NCBI RefSeq assembly: GCF_015773195.1
Contig: NZ_JADWYK010000016.1
Location: 1-64,000 of the forward strand
Origin: Hymenobacter guriensis
GTDB lineage: Bacteria > Bacteroidota > Bacteroidia > Cytophagales > Hymenobacteraceae
Direction of reading: 5' to 3'
DNA length: 64,000 nucleotides
Numbering within the stretch: position 1 is the stretch's first letter; every line of letters starts with the position of its first letter. The notes under the pieces were generated by a model that had not been told where the DNA came from, did no database searches, and worked only from the letters and a program-made list of their open reading frames with translations. Both the position numbers and the translations under genes were made by a program. This document shows positions 1-7,094 of this stretch, in pieces.

Positions 1-1
1 G

Positions 2-412
2 CTCTTTGATGTGCTGTTGGAACTACTGCTGACCGAAGACATGCCGCAGCCCGTGGTCGCCCGGCGGCTTCAAGCCTTTCTCACGGCGGCGCGCCTGGTT
101 CCCGAACAGCTGGGCCGCACCTACTACATCATGCAGGGACCTTGTGGCCAGCTGACGGCCACGTTTGAAAAGCCGTCGTTCCGGCTCTACCAGGTGACGG
201 CTCGCCTGACGCCGGCGGCCTATGCCCAGATGAAGCAGCACGCCCAGGCCCTGCCCGCCAGCCCCGCTTACGCGAGCCGCTGGCAGAATAAGTGGCTGGG
301 GTGGTGGCCGCGTTTGGTGGTCACCTCGCCCGGCGCGGGCGCGAAAACCGTCATGGCCCGCTTCTTAGGGCTGCTGCCCAAACAAAAATTCATCGTCCTG
401 ACCCGGGGGTAA
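2..412 (+). CDS. Hypothetical protein, 5' end outside the window
   Basis: The reading frame is open from base 2, so the gene probably starts upstream of the window; the first possible in-window start is a GTG at 11. The visible part has about 135 codons and ends with a Lys/Gln-rich then hydrophobic tail and TAA at 410-412. It contains a Trp-rich stretch (RWQNKWLGWWPRLVV) and no signal peptide or transmembrane helix in the visible part. I do not recognise the family. Base composition is GC-rich like its neighbours. It is the only plus-strand gene in the first 20 kb and is convergent with the small minus-strand reading frame at 453-551. Confidence 0.5.
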   Translation, partial: LFDVLLELLLTEDMPQPVVARRLQAFLTAARLVPEQLGRTYYIMQGPCGQLTATFEKPSFRLYQVTARLTPAAYAQMKQHAQALPASPAYASRWQNKWLGWWPRLVVTSPGAGAKTVMARFLGLLPKQKFIVLTRG

Positions 413-452
413 CCCGCGCGGCAGGTTACGGCATAACTGTACTGGCCCCGGG

Positions 453-551
453 CTATTGCCCGTAGAACTGGCCCAGCAGGACCAGAACGCCGACAAAGAG
501 GTAAATGCCCAGGCGTTGCAGCTTTAGGGCGGGCTTATGGTGGTCACACAT
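453..551 (-). CDS. Putative 32-residue single-span membrane peptide
   Basis: A short frame with ATG at 549-551 and TAG at 453-455 encodes 32 residues: a hydrophilic start (MCDHHKPALKLQR) followed by one hydrophobic segment (GIYLFVGVLVLLGQFYG). The shape, with a short charged metal-binding-like N-terminus (CDHH) and one helix, is typical of small membrane peptides, and GC-rich codon use continues through it. It lies alone between the partial gene at the left end and the DUF305 gene on the same strand, 75 bases downstream of the latter. No function is assigned; conservation in relatives would be needed to prove it is translated. Confidence 0.4.
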   Translation of the reverse strand: MCDHHKPALKLQRLGIYLFVGVLVLLGQFYGQ

Positions 552-626
552 GCCGGCTCAACACCGCGCCGCAGGATTCCGTTGCATGCCTGAGCCCCTC
601 CCGATTATTAATCCCCTAACCGAAGC

Positions 627-1349
627 TTACCGGGCCTTGCCCGGATGCTGCCTGAGCCAGGCCCGAACCTGGTTTATCTCCCGCTGCTGGTCAAGCAGGA
701 TGAGGTAAGCCACTTTTCTGAGCGCCTCGTCGCGGCCCAGTTCCAGCTCCGCCCGGGCCAGGGTGATGGAGTTTTCGTGGTGCGGAATCAGCAAGCTCGC
801 GTAGTCCCGGTCGATGTCGCCTGTGCCGGCGTCCTGGCGCTGCTCCTCGACTTGGGCAGGCGCACGGGCGGTATCGCCGGCAATGGAGCGGTGCGCGGCC
901 GGGTGCAGGCCCTTGGTGGCGGCTTCGAGCAGTTCGGCCAGCTGGTGGGACTGGGAGGTATGCTCGGGGTAGGTGGGCGGCTGGCTGAGCATGCGCTCAA
1001 TGGCCGAGTCCAGGCCGGGAATCAGCCGCTGGTGCGCTTGGTGAATGTCGCGGGCCAGGGCGCGCAGCGTGGCATCCCGCCCGTGCTGCAGTTCCAGGGC
1101 CGACATGGACACCGCGGCCTGGTGGTTTTCCCGCATGAGCCGGGCAAAGTACACGTCCAGGTTGTCGGTGCGCGGCAGGGCCTGGGAGTGCGCATCCATG
1201 GTGTGCAGGGCCTGCATCATGGTAGAAGGGACCTGCGCCATGTGCGCGTCCTGCCCGTCATCGGTTTTACGGCCGCAGCCACTCAGCAGCAGACCGAGGA
1301 ACAATAGGGCCGCGGCGAATTTGAAAACAGACAAAGCGGGGGCAACCAT
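627..1349 (-). CDS. DUF305 lipoprotein, two-repeat
   Basis: A 240-residue secreted lipoprotein: hydrophobic signal followed by a lipobox (LLLSGC) at about residues 20-25. Two DUF305 units follow, each with the family pattern of an acidic-aromatic start, a Met/His pair, then Gln-rich helix: DVYFARLMRENHQAA near residue 70 and DRDYASLLIPHHENS near residue 180. DUF305 is a ferritin-like helical family often found beside copper and other metal resistance genes; the HH pairs may bind metal, but no reaction is established. The next DUF305 gene lies 58 bases upstream on the same strand, so the two are probably co-transcribed. The first unit has NH instead of the HH of the second. Confidence 0.85.
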   Translation of the reverse strand: MVAPALSVFKFAAALLFLGLLLSGCGRKTDDGQDAHMAQVPSTMMQALHTMDAHSQALPRTDNLDVYFARLMRENHQAAVSMSALELQHGRDATLRALARDIHQAHQRLIPGLDSAIERMLSQPPTYPEHTSQSHQLAELLEAATKGLHPAAHRSIAGDTARAPAQVEEQRQDAGTGDIDRDYASLLIPHHENSITLARAELELGRDEALRKVAYLILLDQQREINQVRAWLRQHPGKAR

Positions 1350-1407
1350 GGCCGGAAGATAAGTTGGGCAGCGGCCCGAAATAAGGGAAGGGCGGTTGGG
1401 GACGGGT

Positions 1408-2091
1408 TTAGTTGGCCGCCCCGGTGGAGTTGGCTTTCAGCCAGCGCTGGAACTGCTTGATTTCCTGCTGCTGGTCGCGCACGATGCGCCGGGCCGCATC
1501 CCGCAGCTCGGCGTTGCGGCCAAACGCCAGCTCGGCCTGGGCCAGGGCCACGCCGCTGCGGTGGTGTAGCTCCATGAGGGTGGCAAAGTCGGCGTCGGGG
1601 CTGCCGGGCAGGGCCGGCACCTGCCGCAGGGGCGCCAGGGCCGCCGCAATGCGGCGCACAAACGGGTCCCGGGCGTTGCCCGGCCGGTACTCCTGCCCGG
1701 CGGGCGGCTCGCGCCGCAGCGCCAGGGTGAGCACGTGGGTGTCCTTTTCGTGGCTCTTGACCACGTGCTGGGCCATGGCACGCAGGGTGGAGTCCTTGCC
1801 CTGCGAGAGTTGCACGGCCGCCAGGCGCTGGGCCCCGGCGTGGTGCACGGCCATCAGGCTGGCAAAGTCATCGTCCCAGCAGCCGATGCGGCGCACCGCG
1901 TCCAGCTCACGCACCAGGAGCTGCAGGGAGTCGGCCGGGTTCGGGGGCGCGGCGGCCGGCGCTGGCGCGGCCTTGGGCTGGTCGTGGATATCGGCTTCGT
2001 GGGCCGCCGAATCGGGGGACTCGGAATTACAGCCGGTTAGGCACTGCACGACAGCAATCAGCAGCGCGGAAAATAAGCAGCGATTTTTCAT
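1408..2091 (-). CDS. DUF305 lipoprotein, two-repeat
   Basis: A 227-residue protein with a signal peptide ending in a lipobox (LTGC, about residue 21), an Ala/Pro-rich linker, and two DUF305 units (DFASLMAVHHAGA and DADFATLMELHHRSG), each followed by the amphipathic helix typical of the family (ALAQAELAFGRNAELRDAARR). Both units keep the HH pair. It is predicted to sit in the periplasm, anchored by lipid. It is a paralogue of the gene just downstream (627-1349) and of the one at 33630-34244; the last residues of each copy share the QQxEIxQxxxWL pattern. A role in metal (probably copper) stress is inferred only from genomic context. Confidence 0.85.
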   Translation of the reverse strand: MKNRCLFSALLIAVVQCLTGCNSESPDSAAHEADIHDQPKAAPAPAAAPPNPADSLQLLVRELDAVRRIGCWDDDFASLMAVHHAGAQRLAAVQLSQGKDSTLRAMAQHVVKSHEKDTHVLTLALRREPPAGQEYRPGNARDPFVRRIAAALAPLRQVPALPGSPDADFATLMELHHRSGVALAQAELAFGRNAELRDAARRIVRDQQQEIKQFQRWLKANSTGAAN

Positions 2092-2246
2092 AAAACTCAG
2101 GGCAGAAGAATTTTGCGACCTTGCCGCTTAACAATACGGGCTGCTGCAAGCATACTAAGCGGAACCAGCTAGAGAAAGGGACAGAACTGAAGGTAATAAA
2201 GCCGACCAGGATAAACGGCGGCCGTTACCTGCCGTTCGCCGGGCCG

Positions 2247-3185
2247 TTAGTACAGCACCCCGTTGACGGGCTGGATGGGCTGGGGCAGGGCGGTTTCGCC
2301 CAGCATCTGGCGCAGGTCGATTTCGATGCTGCGGCAGAGCGTCGTCATGGGCACGTCGTTCATCCGGTTTTCAAACGGGTCTTCGCTGATGTGACCCACC
2401 AGCTCGATGGTGACGAACACCCAGGAGACGAGCACCGAAAAAGGCACCGTGAACCAGTAGTGTCCGTGCCCCATTTTCTCAAACTCGGCTAGCAGGCCCA
2501 GGGGCAGTAGGGCGATAAAAATCCAGACGAACACCACGCTGGAAAAGGCGTACTGCCGCGGAAAGGGCGTGTTTTTGATGCGCTCGCTGCCGCCCTGCAG
2601 GTTGGTCAGCTCGCGCAGGTCCTCGACCAGGGCGTGGCGCTGCAGGTCGTCGAACAGGCCGTCGGCTTCCTGCAGGGCTTGGCTTTGGCGCAGCAGCAGC
2701 TGGGCGGGCGGGTTCACCGTGATGCGCAGGTAGTCGGATTCGGCCGGGTCCAGAAACGGGGCCACGGCCTGGTTCCACTGCTCCTTGGTTTGGCGGCGCA
2801 GGTGCAGGCACAGGGCGTTGACCCAGGCCAGCTGCCGGTACACCAGCTGGCGCTGGTAGCTCACTTGCTCGGGCGTGAGGTCCGTGCGCGCGGGCTGCGT
2901 GTTGGCCAGCACCAGCATGGTCCAGTTGCGGCTGCGGTTGACGATGCCGCCCCACAGCTGGCGGGCCTCGTTGAAGCGGTTGTAGGAGCTGCTGTTTTTG
3001 AAGCCCACGTAAAACGAGACGGCCACGCCCAGGATACTCACCAGCTGCCAGGGGATGTCCAGCCAGGTCATGCCCAGCGGGCCGTGCAGAATCGCCAGCG
3101 TCAAATCGTACACGATAAAAATCAGCAGGTCTTTCCAGGAGTAGTCCCAGATGACGCGCCAGTGAATGTGTTTTTGAACGTACAT
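2247..3185 (-). CDS. Bestrophin-like family membrane channel
   Basis: A 312-residue protein of the bestrophin/UPF0187 family. It opens with the family-typical HIHWRVIWDYSWKDLLIF, has a second hydrophobic segment near residue 45-60, the signature FKNSSSYNRFNEARQLWGGIVN (residues about 63-84), and two more helices near 225-265 followed by the acidic HISEDPFENRMNDVPM loop. Bestrophins form pentameric anion or cation channels in the cytoplasmic membrane; the bacterial ions are not settled. A second copy of exactly the same length lies at 43847-44785 and matches over nearly the whole length. Here it is followed on the same strand, after 32 bases, by no other membrane gene downstream but is preceded by the DUF1345 gene, which suggests one transcript. 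Confidence 0.9.
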   Translation of the reverse strand: MYVQKHIHWRVIWDYSWKDLLIFIVYDLTLAILHGPLGMTWLDIPWQLVSILGVAVSFYVGFKNSSSYNRFNEARQLWGGIVNRSRNWTMLVLANTQPARTDLTPEQVSYQRQLVYRQLAWVNALCLHLRRQTKEQWNQAVAPFLDPAESDYLRITVNPPAQLLLRQSQALQEADGLFDDLQRHALVEDLRELTNLQGGSERIKNTPFPRQYAFSSVVFVWIFIALLPLGLLAEFEKMGHGHYWFTVPFSVLVSWVFVTIELVGHISEDPFENRMNDVPMTTLCRSIEIDLRQMLGETALPQPIQPVNGVLY

Positions 3186-3217
3186 GCAAACAGGTTAGGG
3201 ATGAAGAAACCGGCGCG

Positions 3218-3916
3218 CTACAAGAGCCCAGCCAGCAGGTTGATGGTCAGGGCCACGATGCTGGTGTTGAAGGCAAAAGCCAGCAGGCCGTGCAGCATCA
3301 CCAAGCGCCGCATGCGGGTGGAGGACACGGCCACGTCGGCGGTCTGGGCGGTGGAGCCCACCACGAAGGCGAAGTAGGCAAAGTCCCAGTACGAGGCCGG
3401 GGGCGCGCCCGGAAAGTCCAGCCCACCCAGGTTATCGGGTGGTTCGGTAGTGGTGTCCTCGCTGAAGTACACGTGGGCGTAGCGTAGGGCAAACACCGTG
3501 TGCACCAGCAGCCAGGCCCCCACCACGGCCCCGGCCGCGAGCAGCACGTGGACGGCCACCTCACGCCGGCTCAGGTTGGGCAGGTTGCTCAGCAGCAGCA
3601 CCACGGCCCCCAGTGAAGCGGCGCTGCCCACCAGCACGGCCACGAAGGCCCACGTCCGGCCCGGGTCCTGGCGGTTGGCCATCCGGCGGATGTGGGCCGC
3701 GTCGGCCCGGTGGGTGCCGGCCCATAGCAGGGCCAGGATACCCAAGCAGAACAGGTCCCAGGCCGCTACCAGCCGCGTGGCCGGCAGCAGGCTGCCGGGC
3801 AGCAGCGCCCACCCCGCCCCGGCGACGGCCGCCGCCGCCAGCAGGCGTTGGCGGGCCGAGAGGTTGAGCAGGTGCAGCAGCAGGTGGCGGTGCGACAGGA
3901 GATGGGCAAGCGGCAT
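3218..3916 (-). CDS. DUF1345 multi-span membrane protein
   Basis: About 232 residues counted from the ATG at 3914-3916. A longer frame runs to 4015, but that would overlap the end of the upstream glycosidase gene and adds a charged, non-membrane stretch, so the shorter start is preferred. Five or six hydrophobic segments are visible, with the DUF1345 hallmarks DAAHIRRMANRQDPGR after the second helix, SYWDFAYFAFVVGSTAQTAD before the last two, and a final RRLVMLHGLLAFAFNTSIVAL helix. The function of DUF1345 is unknown. It lies 48 bases below the GH1-like gene and 32 above the bestrophin gene, on the same strand. Confidence 0.85.
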   Translation of the reverse strand: MPLAHLLSHRHLLLHLLNLSARQRLLAAAAVAGAGWALLPGSLLPATRLVAAWDLFCLGILALLWAGTHRADAAHIRRMANRQDPGRTWAFVAVLVGSAASLGAVVLLLSNLPNLSRREVAVHVLLAAGAVVGAWLLVHTVFALRYAHVYFSEDTTTEPPDNLGGLDFPGAPPASYWDFAYFAFVVGSTAQTADVAVSSTRMRRLVMLHGLLAFAFNTSIVALTINLLAGLL

Positions 3917-3963
3917 AAGCCAGGGAATTGCCGACCGGGAAGCCGGGCACTTGAAAAGAAAAC

Positions 3964-5163
3964 TTAGTAGTTGATGTGCACGCCGTAGCTCTCGTCCACC
4001 AGCACGTCCTTCCACTGGGCAATCAGGCGCTGGTAGGCCCGGCCCACGGGGCGCATCTTACGGTCGAGGTCGTAGAGGCCCAGCGGGTTAACGCGGCCGT
4101 TGTTTTCGCGCAGGGCGGTGTCCCAGTCCACCTGGTCGAGCAGGGAGTACCAGGTAAAGCCCACCAGGGGAATGCCGTCTTGCTTGAGGCGGTAGGCGTT
4201 GGCCCACTGCCGCCAGAGCCAGCCCACCGAGTCGGGCTCCCACATGTTGGTTTCCGTGTGCATCAGCGGCATGCGGTAGCGGTCGTAGTACTGCTTGGCG
4301 ATGACGTAGTAGCCGAACACGTCGCCGGCCGGGTAGGTGCTGCCGTCGGCGCGTACCATGCGCTCGTTGGTGCGGTAGTAGTCCGTGCCCATGATGCACT
4401 TGGCCTTGATGTTCTGGTCATCGAACCAGTGGTATTCTTCGTCGGTCATGCCGTTTTTGAGCAGGTACTCGTGCATGACCACGCTTACCGGGTAGCCGTA
4501 GGTCAGGTCCAGGCTCAAAAAGCGCTTTTGGTTGAGGAAGTTGGCCAGGGGCCGCGCGGCCGGCGTTTCGGGGTGGAAGTACTCGGCCGACTCGCTCTGA
4601 ATGAAAATGGCACCCGGCTGCACGGCCAGGATGGCCTGCATGGCCAGTACGCCCGCCCGGCACACGTGCTTGAGGGCCGTGACGAACGCCAGGTCGCTGG
4701 TCAGGCACTCGTTCCACCAGCCGTACTGGGCCGAAAACATGACCGTGACGAAGATTTCGTTGATGGGGGTGTAGAACTGCAGGTCCGGGAAGCGCGCGGC
4801 GAAGGCCCCGGCGTAGGCGGCGAAGTGCTCGGGAAACGCGGGGTTCTGAAAATTGCCCAGCCAGTCGGGCAGGCCGAAGTGCAGCAAATCCACGAGCGGC
4901 GTGATGCCCAGCTCTTTCAGATGGGCAAACGTCTCGTCGGTAAAGGCCCAGTCGTACTGATTCGGTCCCAGGTGTACGCGGTAGTACTGCGGGCCGTAGC
5001 GCAGAAACTCGATGCCCATCTCCTTGACCAGGGCGAAATCTTCGCGCCAGCGCTCGTAGTGCCCGGTCTTGGCCAGCTCGTCCACCCGGTGGGTAGTGCC
5101 GTCGGGCAGTTTGATGGTCGGGTAGCTGTTTTCGATGCCGGTGGCAAACATGAACGCACTCAT
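3964..5163 (-). CDS. GH1-like glycoside hydrolase (first copy)
   Basis: A 399-residue TIM-barrel protein of the glycoside hydrolase family 1 type, counted from the ATG at 5161-5163 (MSAFMFATGIENSYPT); longer starts would run into the SDR gene. It keeps HFGLPDWLGN at about residue 95, the acid/base motif TPINE with Glu136 and the nucleophile motif HTETN with Glu304, plus GFTWYSLLDQVDW in place of the GH1 substrate-loop tryptophans. It has no signal peptide, so it should act in the cytoplasm. Family enzymes cleave beta-glycosides with retention; the substrate here is unknown. The second copy is at 55779-57107. In both places an SDR gene is nearby, which hints at a shared task under stress. Confidence 0.85.
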   Translation of the reverse strand: MSAFMFATGIENSYPTIKLPDGTTHRVDELAKTGHYERWREDFALVKEMGIEFLRYGPQYYRVHLGPNQYDWAFTDETFAHLKELGITPLVDLLHFGLPDWLGNFQNPAFPEHFAAYAGAFAARFPDLQFYTPINEIFVTVMFSAQYGWWNECLTSDLAFVTALKHVCRAGVLAMQAILAVQPGAIFIQSESAEYFHPETPAARPLANFLNQKRFLSLDLTYGYPVSVVMHEYLLKNGMTDEEYHWFDDQNIKAKCIMGTDYYRTNERMVRADGSTYPAGDVFGYYVIAKQYYDRYRMPLMHTETNMWEPDSVGWLWRQWANAYRLKQDGIPLVGFTWYSLLDQVDWDTALRENNGRVNPLGLYDLDRKMRPVGRAYQRLIAQWKDVLVDESYGVHINY

Positions 5164-5206
5164 ACGCGAAGGATTAAGGAGAAAATCAAGAAGAAAGCGC
5201 GGCCCG

Positions 5207-5935
5207 CTACAGGATGCTGAGCCGTCCGCCGTCCACGACCAGCGTGGTGCCGTTGATGTAGTGCGCGTCGGCCGAGGCCAGGTAGCAGATGGCGCCGGCA
5301 ATGTCTTCGGGGTGGCCCACCTCGCCCTCAATCTTCTCCTTGCCGCTCTTCACGTTCGGGTTGTTCCAGAGCATGGGCGTGTCCACGGCGCCGGGGGCCA
5401 CGCAGTTGGTGCGCACCAAGGTGGCGGGGTACTCCTGGCTCATGCCGCGCGTGAAGGCTTCCAGGGCCCCTTTGCTGGCCGCGTAGGGAATCACGTTGGC
5501 GGTAGTTTGCTGGCCGTGCACGGAGCTGATGTTTACAATGGCCCCGCCCTGCATGTGCGCCAGGCAGAGCCGGCTGAGCAGAAACACGGCCCGCAGGTTG
5601 ACGGCCAGCACCAGGTCCCATTCCGCCACCGTCAGCTCGGTGATGGGCTTAAAAGTCATCACGGCCGCGTTGTTTACCAGCACGTCCACCCGCCCGTAGG
5701 CGGCCACCACCGTTTGCACCGCGGCCTCAATCTCGGCCACCAAGCCCAAATCGGCCCGCACGGCCAGGGCCCGCCCACCGGCTTGTTCAATCAGGGCCAC
5801 GGTCTCGGCGGCCGTGGCGGCGTCCCGGTCCAGGACCGCCACGGTGCCGCCCTCGGCGGCAAGCTGCTGGCAGGCGGCCCGCCCGATGCCGGAGCCGCCC
5901 CCGGTCACCAGACATATTTTATCGGTGAAGCGCAT
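5207..5935 (-). CDS. SDR family oxidoreductase (first copy)
   Basis: A 242-residue classical short-chain dehydrogenase/reductase. The start is set at the ATG at 5933-5935, just before the first beta-strand (MRFTDKICLVTGG); an upstream alternative at 5965 would overlap the preceding gene. Visible motifs are TGGGSGIG (cofactor turn, residues 11-18), NNAA, the catalytic Ser in NISSV, YAASK (Tyr-x-x-x-Lys) and PGAVDTPM. An Asp after the second strand (VLDRD) suggests NAD(H) over NADP(H). The substrate cannot be read from the sequence. The gene sits 7 bases below the 96-residue gene and 43 above the GH1-like gene, all on one strand. Confidence 0.88.
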   Translation of the reverse strand: MRFTDKICLVTGGGSGIGRAACQQLAAEGGTVAVLDRDAATAAETVALIEQAGGRALAVRADLGLVAEIEAAVQTVVAAYGRVDVLVNNAAVMTFKPITELTVAEWDLVLAVNLRAVFLLSRLCLAHMQGGAIVNISSVHGQQTTANVIPYAASKGALEAFTRGMSQEYPATLVRTNCVAPGAVDTPMLWNNPNVKSGKEKIEGEVGHPEDIAGAICYLASADAHYINGTTLVVDGGRLSIL

Positions 5936-5942
5936 GGCGTTG

Positions 5943-6233
5943 CTAGTGAGCATTAGCGGGGTCAATCAGGGTGGTGCGCACGATGTTGCTGTGCCCTTCC
6001 AAATCGTCTTGCTGGGTGAAGTGCTGCACCTGGTATTCGAGCGTGGTGCCGGCCGGAAAGGCTTCCGTATCGATGAAAGGGGAGCGGGCGTTGGTCGCCA
6101 CCTGCTGCCAGGTGTCCCCTTCCGTCCCTACCCGGCGGTAGACGTGCACCTTTTCCAGCATTTCCTTGGAAAAGGCAATGTGCCGGCCCGCCGGCACCAG
6201 CGTGAGTTCAATCAGGAGTTTGTGGGAATTCAT
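5943..6233 (-). CDS. Hypothetical protein, small beta-rich
   Basis: A 96-residue protein without signal peptide or membrane helix. Alternating hydrophobic residues (LLIELTLVPAG, VHVYRRVG, TTLEYQVQHF, HSNIVRTTL) suggest a small beta-sandwich, possibly like a fibronectin type III module, but this is only a pattern judgement. It lies 7 bases upstream of the SDR gene and 24 bases downstream of the ZIP-like gene, and so is probably part of the same transcript. I do not recognise a named family. Confidence 0.6.
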   Translation of the reverse strand: MNSHKLLIELTLVPAGRHIAFSKEMLEKVHVYRRVGTEGDTWQQVATNARSPFIDTEAFPAGTTLEYQVQHFTQQDDLEGHSNIVRTTLIDPANAH

Positions 6234-6257
6234 AGTAAACGATGAAGTAAAGCCGCT

Positions 6258-7094
6258 CTACACGAGCATGCCCAGGATAAGAAATACCAAGAAGCCCAGG
6301 AAGAACGTCGAGGTCAGCCAGGGCGATTCCGGCTCCTCGTGGGCCTCGGTGAGCAATTCCTCGGTCACCAGAAAGAGCAGGGCTGCCAGCCCGAAGGAAA
6401 GCACCAGCTCCATGACGTTATCGGAAGCGCCCTGCAGCACCGTGATGCCGACGCCGGCTCCCACTACCAGCAAAGCCGATAGTGCTACCACCACGCCCAC
6501 GGTCCGGGCCTTGGTCTGGCCTTCCTGCTGCAGCTCGACGGCCGTGGCCAGGCCCAGCGACAGCACCTCGATGGTAAGGGCAATGGCCAGCAGCATCCCT
6601 TCCTCGGCACCCGCCGCGAAGCCGATGCCCAGCAGCAGTCCGTCGATGAGAATGTCAATGGCCACGCCCGTGAGCAGGCCCATGGGCAGGGGAGCCCGGC
6701 GCTGGTCGGCAGCTTTCTCGGATTCCGACGTCCACATAACGTCCGAGGCGAAGTAGGGAATCGGGTTGGCCTTCTCCTTGTCCGCGGCCTTGCGGGTCAG
6801 CGAGCGCAGGGCCAGCATGACCCCTACGCCGAAGGCAAAGCCCAGTCCTACTTCCAGGGGCCGGTGCCGGGCCACGATATCGGGCAGCAGCTCGACGGCC
6901 ACCACGGAAAACACCACGCCGGCCGCGAAGTGCAGAATGGCGCTGCGAATGGCGGCGCCCGGCGGGCGTAGCACGGCTATTACGGCTCCCACCACCATGA
7001 TGGCAGCGGGCACCAGGGAATACAGCAGCACTTGCGTCCAAGAGGGGGTTACGTCCGGCGTAACGGCTAGTAATAGGGCTGGTAGCATACTCAT
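6258..7094 (-). CDS. ZIP-like metal transporter with non-canonical metal sites
   Basis: A 278-residue membrane protein with about eight helices in the ZIP arrangement: three helices, a charged cytoplasmic loop (RSLTRKAADKEKANP onward), then five helices. The ATG at 7092-7094 overlaps the TAA of lpdA (TAATG), so the two are translationally coupled; longer upstream frames are only shadows of lpdA. In canonical ZIPs helices 4 and 5 carry HNxPEG-type motifs; here the matching places read AIDILIDGLLLG and LTIEVLSLGLATA, and helix 2 has VELLPD instead of HLLPE. Acidic residues remain but the histidines are gone, so metal choice or direction may differ. It sits among exporters, yet ZIPs are usually importers. 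Confidence 0.8.
   Translation of the reverse strand: MSMLPALLLAVTPDVTPSWTQVLLYSLVPAAIMVVGAVIAVLRPPGAAIRSAILHFAAGVVFSVVAVELLPDIVARHRPLEVGLGFAFGVGVMLALRSLTRKAADKEKANPIPYFASDVMWTSESEKAADQRRAPLPMGLLTGVAIDILIDGLLLGIGFAAGAEEGMLLAIALTIEVLSLGLATAVELQQEGQTKARTVGVVVALSALLVVGAGVGITVLQGASDNVMELVLSFGLAALLFLVTEELLTEAHEEPESPWLTSTFFLGFLVFLILGMLV

Noticed and set aside
2205..2246. Short GC-rich palindromes (AACGGCGGCCGTT) after the bestrophin gene as a terminator
   Set aside because: Stem is only 6 bp with a one-base loop and no T-run follows.
3976..5220. Long plus-strand frames opposite the GH1-like, receptor, pump and other GC-rich genes
   Set aside because: They mirror real genes on the other strand, are rich in His/Gly/Val or Arg/Pro, and have no domains. 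GC-rich third positions produce such open antisense frames.
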